From NCBI GenBank assembly GCA_036524005.1, contig DATDDB010000066.1, forward strand, positions 1 through 6,860: a stretch of 6,860 bases of DNA, in the 5' to 3' direction. The stretch comes from DATDDB01 sp036524005 (GTDB taxonomy: Bacteria; Pseudomonadota; Gammaproteobacteria; Burkholderiales; Gallionellaceae). The notes below the pieces were generated by a model that saw only the letters and a list, made by a program, of their open reading frames with translations, was not told the origin of the DNA and searched no databases. A program made the position numbers and the translations under genes. Below, piece after piece: positions 1-4,602 of this stretch. The first letter of the stretch is position 1, and each line of letters opens with the position of its first letter.

Positions 1-1476
1 GATGGCCAAGTCGCTGGTTATGAGCCTGTCGAAGGATCGGCGCGCAGCGCCGGCGAACCGGAAGACACACTCCAGACCCGCGCGCCCGTCAACCCTTCGA
101 CAGGCTCAGGGCGAACGGGAATTGAACTGGTCGAGCCCCTCCAAAAAACCCTCAAACCCGAACCCTCCTCCGTCCTCAGAGAAGGCAGCGTAATCGCCGA
201 CGGTTTTGATTCTGAGTTAGATGAATTAAGAGGCATCCAGACCAACTGCGGCGATTTCCTGCTGGCGCTGGAAACGCGCGAACGGGCGCGCACCGGCATC
301 GCCACGCTCAAGGTGGAATACAACCGCGTGCACGGCTTCTATATCGAAGTGACCCACGCCAATGCTGCCAGCGTACCGGACGACTACCGCCGCCGCCAGA
401 CGCTGAAAAACGCCGAGCGCTACATCACCCCGGAGCTCAAGACGTTCGAGGACAAGGCGCTCTCCGCCAACGAGCGCGCGCTGGCGCGCGAGAAATTCCT
501 CTACGACCAGCTGCTCGACCTGCTTGCGCCCCACATTCCGCAACTGCAGCGCGTGGCCGCCGCCATCGCCGAGCTGGACGTGCTCGCCACCTTTGCCGAG
601 CGCGCCGCCACGCTGAATTTCAGCGCGCCCGCCTTCAGCGATGAACCCGTGCTGCGCATCGTTCAGGGCCGCCACCCGGTGGTGGAGGCCCAGGTCGAGA
701 ATTTCATCGCCAACGACACCCAGCTGCATGCTGCGCGCAAGATGCTGCTGATCACCGGCCCCAACATGGGCGGCAAATCCACCTACATGCGCCAAACCGC
801 GCTCATCGCCCTGCTCGCCCACTGCGGCAGCTTCGTGCCCGCCGAAGCCGCCGTGCTCGGCGAGATCGACCAGATTTTCACCCGCATCGGTGCATCGGAT
901 GACCTCGCCTCCGGCCGCTCCACCTTCATGGTGGAAATGACCGAGGCGGCCAATATCCTGCACAACGCCAGCGAAAAGAGCCTGGTGCTGGTGGACGAAA
1001 TCGGCCGTGGCACCTCGACTTTTGACGGCCTGGCCCTGGCCTACGCCATCGCCCGCCACCTGCTGGAGGCCAATCGCAGCTACACCCTGTTCGCCACCCA
1101 CTACTTTGAGCTGACCCGCCTCACCGAAGAATTCCGCCAGCTTGCCAACGTGCATCTGGCCGCCATCGAGCACCAGCACAGCATCGTGTTTCTGCATGCG
1201 GTGAACGAAGGCGCCGCCAGCCAGAGCTACGGCCTGCAGGTGGCCGCACTCGCGGGGGTGCCGACCAGCGTAATCCGCAGCGCGAAGAAGCAGTTGGTGA
1301 AACTGGAACAGCAGAGTGCCGCGCAGAACCCGCAGGGCGATTTGTTTGCCGCCGTACCGGAAGCGCCGGAGCCGGAAGAGCATCCGCTGGTATCCGCGCT
1401 GCGCGACGTGCAGCCGGATGACTTGAGCCCGAAGGAGGCACTGGAGAGGCTGTATCAGTTGAAAAAGCTGGTTTAG
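1..1476 (+). CDS. mutS: DNA mismatch repair protein MutS, 5'-truncated by window edge
   Basis: MutS binds mismatched or looped DNA as a clamp and, through its ATPase, recruits MutL to start strand-directed repair in the cytoplasm. The frame is open from base 1 to the TAG at 1474-1476, giving 491 visible codons. The mismatch-binding N-terminus lies outside the window. From codon 53 the protein is normal MutS: the PSSVLREGSVIADG lead into the clamp domain, clamp and lever region (about codons 65-180, with RRQTLKNAERYITPELK), Walker A GPNMGGKST (codons 253-261, bases 757-783), the DLASGRSTFMVEMTE signature, Walker B LVLVDEIGRG (D332, E333), the FATHYFELT His loop (H367) and the C-terminal helix ending LERLYQLKKLV. 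A GTG at 313 could be mistaken for the start, but conserved MutS sequence continues upstream of it. Codons 1 to about 40 are not MutS-like and coincide with a REP-type repeat. The usual REGGVIADG reads REGSVIADG here. ATPase motifs are intact; whether the upstream part is intact cannot be seen. Confidence 0.96.
   Translation, partial: DGQVAGYEPVEGSARSAGEPEDTLQTRAPVNPSTGSGRTGIELVEPLQKTLKPEPSSVLREGSVIADGFDSELDELRGIQTNCGDFLLALETRERARTGIATLKVEYNRVHGFYIEVTHANAASVPDDYRRRQTLKNAERYITPELKTFEDKALSANERALAREKFLYDQLLDLLAPHIPQLQRVAAAIAELDVLATFAERAATLNFSAPAFSDEPVLRIVQGRHPVVEAQVENFIANDTQLHAARKMLLITGPNMGGKSTYMRQTALIALLAHCGSFVPAEAAVLGEIDQIFTRIGASDDLASGRSTFMVEMTEAANILHNASEKSLVLVDEIGRGTSTFDGLALAYAIARHLLEANRSYTLFATHYFELTRLTEEFRQLANVHLAAIEHQHSIVFLHAVNEGAASQSYGLQVAALAGVPTSVIRSAKKQLVKLEQQSAAQNPQGDLFAAVPEAPEPEEHPLVSALRDVQPDDLSPKEALERLYQLKKLV
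21..108. repeat. REPIN-like inverted repeat inside the mutS reading frame
   Basis: TGAGCCTGTCGAAGG at 21-35 and its exact reverse complement CCTTCGACAGGCTCA at 94-108 form a perfect 15-base inverted repeat. Inside it, GGCGCGC (39-45) pairs with GCGCGCC (80-86), extending the hairpin around a loop of about 34 bases. The right arm continues as GGGCGAACGGG to 119. I recognise this core (CTTCGACAGGCTCAGGGCGAACGG) from memory as a dispersed repeat of some proteobacterial genomes. Two inverted copies a short distance apart match the REP-doublet (REPIN) layout, a non-autonomous element moved by RAYT-type tyrosine transposases in systems where that has been studied. No RAYT gene is in the window. The stretch has no stop in the mutS frame and is translated, with the arms reading EPVEG and NPSTGSGRTG. 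Outer boundaries and any target duplication cannot be fixed, because the left flank starts at the window edge. Confidence 0.75.
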
Positions 1477-1503
1477 GTGCAGTTCCAAAGTTGGCGACAT
1501 CTG

Positions 1504-1509
1504 GGAGGA
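1504..1509 (+). promoter_or_regulatory. Ribosome binding site fixing the hydrolase start
   Basis: GGAGGA lies five bases before the ATG at 1515. It decides between that ATG and an in-frame TTG at 1491, which has no comparable site and would add eight unconserved residues. Confidence 0.8.
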
Positions 1510-1514
1510 ACAGT

Positions 1515-2396
1515 ATGAGCAACACTGACTGGATCGACCGCAACGAGTATCCGTTCGCTTCGCATCATTTCCAGGCAACTGCCGGCAAGATGCACTATGT
1601 GGATGAAGGCGAGGGCGAGGTGCTGGTGATGGTGCACGGCAACCCCACCTGGTCATTCCTGTACCGCAACCTCATCAAGCAGCTCAGCCCGCAATGCCGC
1701 TGCATCGCGCCGGACCACCTGGGCTTCGGCCTCTCGGAAAAACCCGAAAACTGGAGCTACCTGCCGGAGGAGCATGCAAAAAACCTTACGGCACTGATCG
1801 AGCATCTGGGCTTGAAGAACATTACGCTGGTGTTGCAGGACTGGGGCGGCCCCATCGGCCTGCACTACGCGGTGACCCACCCCGGGAACGTGAAGCGCCT
1901 GATCGTGCTGAACACCTGGGCATGGCCGGTAAACCGCGACCCGCACTATGTGCTGTTCAGCGCGTTCATGGGTGGGCCAATCGGCCGCATGCTGATCAGG
2001 AAGCGCAATTTCTTCGCCGGGACTTTCATGCGCGCCGCTTTCGGCGACAAGAGCAAATTGAGCGAGGCGGCGCATCAGCATTACCTGCGCGCCCTGCCCA
2101 CGGCGGCCGAGCGCAAGGGTTGCTATGTTTTCCCCAAGCAGATCGTGGCTTCCACGCCCTGGCTGGAACAGCTTTGGGGCAAGGTTACAACGCTCAGGGA
2201 CAAGCCCGCGCTGTTCGTGTGGGGCATGAAGGATGTGGCGTTCCGCGAAAAGGAATTGCAGCGCTGGCAGGCCGCCCTGCCCCGTTCAAGGACGGTCAGG
2301 CTGCCCACCGTGGGGCATTTCGTGCAGGAGGAAGCGCCGCAAGAACTGGCACAGGCGGTGGCCGCGTTTCTTGCTCAGGAGGTGTTTCGTGGCTGA
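1515..2396 (+). CDS. Haloalkane dehalogenase-like alpha/beta hydrolase
   Basis: A 293-residue single-domain alpha/beta hydrolase, probably cytoplasmic (no signal peptide). The HLD-type parts are all visible: oxyanion/halide loop HGNPTWSFLYR (41-51, with N43), nucleophile elbow LVLQDWGG with Asp109 followed by Trp110 (a halide-stabilising position in dehalogenases), a cap region around 135-215 rich in aromatic and basic residues, acid Asp240 in FVWGMKD, and His268 in VGHFVQEE. Asp as nucleophile (rather than Ser) and the acid after the seventh strand fit haloalkane dehalogenase subfamilies I or III. Members hydrolyse carbon-halogen bonds through an alkyl-enzyme ester. Enzymes related to subfamily III include OleB, a beta-lactone decarboxylase of olefin synthesis, but no oleA, oleC or oleD is in the window. 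The ATG at 1515 was chosen for its strong ribosome binding site. It begins 38 bases after mutS with no visible terminator, so co-transcription is likely. The family call is firm; the substrate is unknown. Confidence 0.88.
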   Translation: MSNTDWIDRNEYPFASHHFQATAGKMHYVDEGEGEVLVMVHGNPTWSFLYRNLIKQLSPQCRCIAPDHLGFGLSEKPENWSYLPEEHAKNLTALIEHLGLKNITLVLQDWGGPIGLHYAVTHPGNVKRLIVLNTWAWPVNRDPHYVLFSAFMGGPIGRMLIRKRNFFAGTFMRAAFGDKSKLSEAAHQHYLRALPTAAERKGCYVFPKQIVASTPWLEQLWGKVTTLRDKPALFVWGMKDVAFREKELQRWQAALPRSRTVRLPTVGHFVQEEAPQELAQAVAAFLAQEVFRG

Positions 2397-2431
2397 GCGT
2401 TTTTTGACACAATGGCGGAAAACGTTAAATC

Positions 2432-3118
2432 ATGACTGATCGTTATTTCACCAAACAGACCTTCACCTTCCTCTCCTCCCTCGCCGCGAACAACAACCGC
2501 GAGTGGTTCGAGGAGCACAAGCAGGAATATGAGGACTTCGTGCGCACGCCCGCGCTGGATTTCATCTCCGACATGGCGGAGGAGATGCCCGCAATCTCCA
2601 GGCATTTCCGTGCCTCGCCCAAGAAGGTCGGCGGTTCGCTGTTGCGCATCCAGCGCAACCTGCGCTTTTCCCGCGACAAGACGCCCTACAAGACCAATCT
2701 CGGCATCCAGTTCCGCCACGAGATGTGCGGGGACATCCACGCGCCGGGCTATTACGTGCACATCGAGCCGGGTGAGTGTTTCGTCGCCGTCGGGCTGTGG
2801 CGCCCGGAAGCGGACGTGCTGTTCAAGATACGCGAGGGCATCCTGAAAAAAGGCGAGGCCTGGGTGAAGGCGCGCGACGACAAGAATTTTCGCAAGCATT
2901 TTTCGCTCGAGGGTGACAGGCTTGCCAATGCGCCACGCGGCTATGCGAAGGATCATCCGCTGGTGGAGGACCTGAAGTGGAAGGATTTCATCGGGGTGGC
3001 GGGCCTCACCAGAACGGAAGTCACTTCGAACAATTTCCGCCCGCTGGTGGCGGAGCGCTTTCGCCAGGCAGCGCCCTATATGCGCTTTTTGTGCGAGGCA
3101 CAAAATCTGCAATTCTGA
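2432..3118 (+). CDS. DUF2461 (TIGR02453) family protein, function unknown
   Basis: A 228-residue soluble protein matching the DUF2461/TIGR02453 family from memory, across its whole length. The N-terminal helix carries FTFLSSLAANNNREWFEEHKQEYE (about 11-34), followed by a region leading to the central RIQRNLRFSRDKTPYKTNLG (72-91). Next come a beta-rich stretch GYYVHIEPGECFVAVGLWRP (106-125), then helical segments with LFKIREGI, and a C-terminal arm that includes LKWKDFIGV. No signal peptide or membrane segment is present. The biochemical role of the family is not known to me, and the polar conserved residues (R79, R81, D82, K83, Y86, K87) suggest a ligand site without identifying it. The ATG at 2432 has only a weak GGCGGA at 2414-2419, 12 bases upstream. 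It follows the hydrolase by 35 bases and precedes the GpsA-like gene by 10, so it sits inside a likely operon. Confidence 0.88.
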   Translation: MTDRYFTKQTFTFLSSLAANNNREWFEEHKQEYEDFVRTPALDFISDMAEEMPAISRHFRASPKKVGGSLLRIQRNLRFSRDKTPYKTNLGIQFRHEMCGDIHAPGYYVHIEPGECFVAVGLWRPEADVLFKIREGILKKGEAWVKARDDKNFRKHFSLEGDRLANAPRGYAKDHPLVEDLKWKDFIGVAGLTRTEVTSNNFRPLVAERFRQAAPYMRFLCEAQNLQF

Positions 3119-3128
3119 CGAAACCACT

Positions 3129-4043
3129 ATGAAACTGCGCGTTCTGATCCTGGGTTACGGCAAAATGGGGCATGCCATGGAACATATTCTGGATGACCGG
3201 CACGATGTGCGCATCTGGAACATGGGCGAGGTGGTGAAAGGCCGCCATAAGACGCTGGAAGAGGAAGTCTCCGAGGCGCAGGTGGTTTTCTTCTGCCTGC
3301 CGGTGAACCCGCACCAGGAGATCGCCAGCCGCATTGCGCCGCATCTGGCAGCGGGCAGTTTGTGCCTGACCATCGCCAAGGGGCTGGATGAATCGGGCAG
3401 GACCGCGGCGCAGGTATTCGAGACGGCATTCACCGGGGGTCAGCACTACGGCGTGGTGTACGGGCCGATGATTTCCGAGGAGATCAAGAACGGCCTGCAC
3501 GGCTTTGCCGATGTGGTGCTCTCCGACAACAACGACTACGAGCTGGTAGAAAGCCTGTTCCTCGGCAGCACGCTGGTGTGCGAGCAGGCGGCGGACATGC
3601 ACGGCCGGAGCTGGTCGGTGATCCTGAAGAATGTGTACGCCATCATGTTTGGCGTGTCGGACGAGCTCAAGCTGGGCAAGAATATGCGCGGCCACCTGAT
3701 GGTCGCCGCCATCGCCGAGCTTTCCGGCATCGTGCAATCGTTCGGCGGGCAGGCCCATACGCCCTATAGCTACGCAGGCCTGGGCGACCTGCTGACCACG
3801 GGCACCAGCGAGGATTCGCACCACCACACGCTGGGGCGGCAACTGGTGCGCGGCGAGTGGTCGGATATTTCCGGCGAGGGGGTGCACACCCTGCAGATGG
3901 TGGTGAAATACCATCTGTTCGATTGGCGCGGCTACCCGCTGTTCGCGCTGGCACATGACATCGTCACCCAGCCCGCCACGCTGCGCGAACGGGTGGAGGA
4001 CTATCTCAAGCGGCTGCGCGAGCTGGAAAGCTGCGCGATCTGA
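3129..4043 (+). CDS. Divergent NAD(P)-dependent glycerol-3-phosphate dehydrogenase (GpsA) family protein
   Basis: A 304-residue cytoplasmic dehydrogenase with the GpsA fold. It has an N-terminal Rossmann domain with LGYGKMG (8-14) for the dinucleotide, FFCLPVNPHQ (54-63), TIAKGLDE (81-88) and VVYGPMISEE (109-118). The helical C-terminal domain carries ILKNVYAI (165-172, catalytic-type Lys167), NMR (185-187) and YAGLGDLLTTGTS (215-227, Asp220). GpsA reduces dihydroxyacetone phosphate to sn-glycerol 3-phosphate for phospholipids. Two points are unlike standard GpsA. The dinucleotide loop is GYGKMG rather than the usual GAGSWG type. The segment normally SRNRRFG, whose Arg-Asn contacts the substrate phosphate in characterised enzymes, reads SHHHTLG (230-236). 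The length is somewhat short against about 330-340 residues. It begins 10 bases after the DUF2461 gene with a poor ribosome binding site, so translational coupling is likely. It could be a true second GpsA or an enzyme with another substrate; the family is confident, the reaction is not. Confidence 0.82.
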   Translation: MKLRVLILGYGKMGHAMEHILDDRHDVRIWNMGEVVKGRHKTLEEEVSEAQVVFFCLPVNPHQEIASRIAPHLAAGSLCLTIAKGLDESGRTAAQVFETAFTGGQHYGVVYGPMISEEIKNGLHGFADVVLSDNNDYELVESLFLGSTLVCEQAADMHGRSWSVILKNVYAIMFGVSDELKLGKNMRGHLMVAAIAELSGIVQSFGGQAHTPYSYAGLGDLLTTGTSEDSHHHTLGRQLVRGEWSDISGEGVHTLQMVVKYHLFDWRGYPLFALAHDIVTQPATLRERVEDYLKRLRELESCAI

Positions 4044-4082
4044 CGGAGAGCATTGGAGCACTGCAATACCCAGTTTCAGCTA

Positions 4083-4111
4083 TTGCCATTAGGAAGCTGC
4101 GGGGCAAGAAT
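4083..4111 (+). promoter_or_regulatory. Possible sigma-70 promoter for the Cys-rich gene
   Basis: TTGCCA at 4083-4088 and AAGAAT at 4106-4111 are 17 bases apart and resemble -35 and -10 boxes (five and four of six matches). It would give a leader of about 70 bases. The -10 half overlaps the hairpin at 4098-4120. The match is weak and could be chance. Confidence 0.25.
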
Positions 4112-4178
4112 ATCTCCGCAACCAGGGAGTTGTGAAGCGCCCGGCCCAACGGTGGTCTGCGCGGGCGTAACCTCACCC

Positions 4179-4183
4179 GGAGG
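4179..4183 (+). promoter_or_regulatory. Ribosome binding site of the Cys-rich gene
   Basis: GGAGG sits five bases before the ATG at 4189. It is as good a site as any in the window, and supports this small gene being truly translated and independently initiated. Confidence 0.75.
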
Positions 4184-4188
4184 CAATC

Positions 4189-4563
4189 ATGCGATCTGCG
4201 CTCATACTCGTCACGATCATGGCTGCGCTTTTTCCGGCCAGCTCAGCCCTGGCCGATGACTACGAAGATTGCCGAAACAAGTGCTTCGGCGACAGAGACT
4301 CGTGCGTGATGAACTGCCCCTCGGCCTATGACTCCTCAGAACAAAAATGGGGGCAGTGCGTGCAGAAATGCAATGATGCCTACACAGCCTGCGTCAAGAG
4401 CTGCCCCGTGCCGTCCTCTGCAGCGCCCGGCACCCGTTCCGCAACCTATCACCCCAGGAAAGCCGCTCCACAGAAGGAACGCGGGCAGGAGCGTGCTGCC
4501 GTCCCCGGGGCATCTCGCCCTCCGGTGGCCGTGGCCACGCTGCCAGCCACCAATCCGCAGTAG
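4189..4563 (+). CDS. Small exported protein with eight cysteines in two CX3CX6CX3C units
   Basis: I do not recognise a named family. The 124-residue product begins with a Sec-type signal peptide (Arg2, hydrophobic core about 4-15, likely cleavage after ASSALA at residue 22). The mature part, about 23-73, holds two units with identical cysteine spacing: C28, C32, C39, C43 and C57, C61, C68, C72, each CX3CX6CX3C with the second unit starting 29 residues after the first. Such spacing suits paired helices cross-linked by disulfides in the periplasm; metal binding is the alternative. The tail (about 74-124) is rich in Pro, Ala, Arg and Gln and probably disordered. A strong ribosome binding site and a signal peptide next to the start support a real gene. 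It ends 39 bases from the end of the convergent lipoprotein gene. Its function is unknown. Confidence 0.75.
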   Translation: MRSALILVTIMAALFPASSALADDYEDCRNKCFGDRDSCVMNCPSAYDSSEQKWGQCVQKCNDAYTACVKSCPVPSSAAPGTRSATYHPRKAAPQKERGQERAAVPGASRPPVAVATLPATNPQ

Positions 4564-4602
4564 CGTTTGTCTCGCCAGGCAGTGGAATGGCCTGCCCAGC
4601 CC

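Larger units (their letters stand above)
4044..4188. other. Intergenic region between the GpsA-like gene and the Cys-rich gene
   Basis: This 145-base gap is the longest on the plus-strand side and probably separates two transcription units. It holds a possible hairpin, TGCGGGG (4098-4104) with CTCCGCA (4114-4120), of seven pairs including one G-T and a nine-base loop, without a following T tract, so it is not a standard terminator. No coding sequence or RNA gene was recognised. Confidence 0.5.

Noticed and set aside
1491..1514. TTG start adding eight residues to the hydrolase
   Set aside because: The added residues cover the ribosome binding site of the ATG at 1515 and have no support of their own.
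226..1656. 476-codon open frame on the minus strand opposite mutS
   Set aside because: It mirrors the strongly conserved MutS frame, a common effect in GC-rich genes, and its product has no recognisable domain.
2404..2430. Perfect TTGACA with TTAAAT 15 bases downstream
   Set aside because: Transcription would start after the ATG at 2432, and the spacing is short, so it is unlikely to be a promoter for the DUF2461 gene.
4564..4602. Bidirectional terminator between the convergent genes
   Set aside because: Only two competing five-pair stems can be drawn, and neither has a T tract on either strand.
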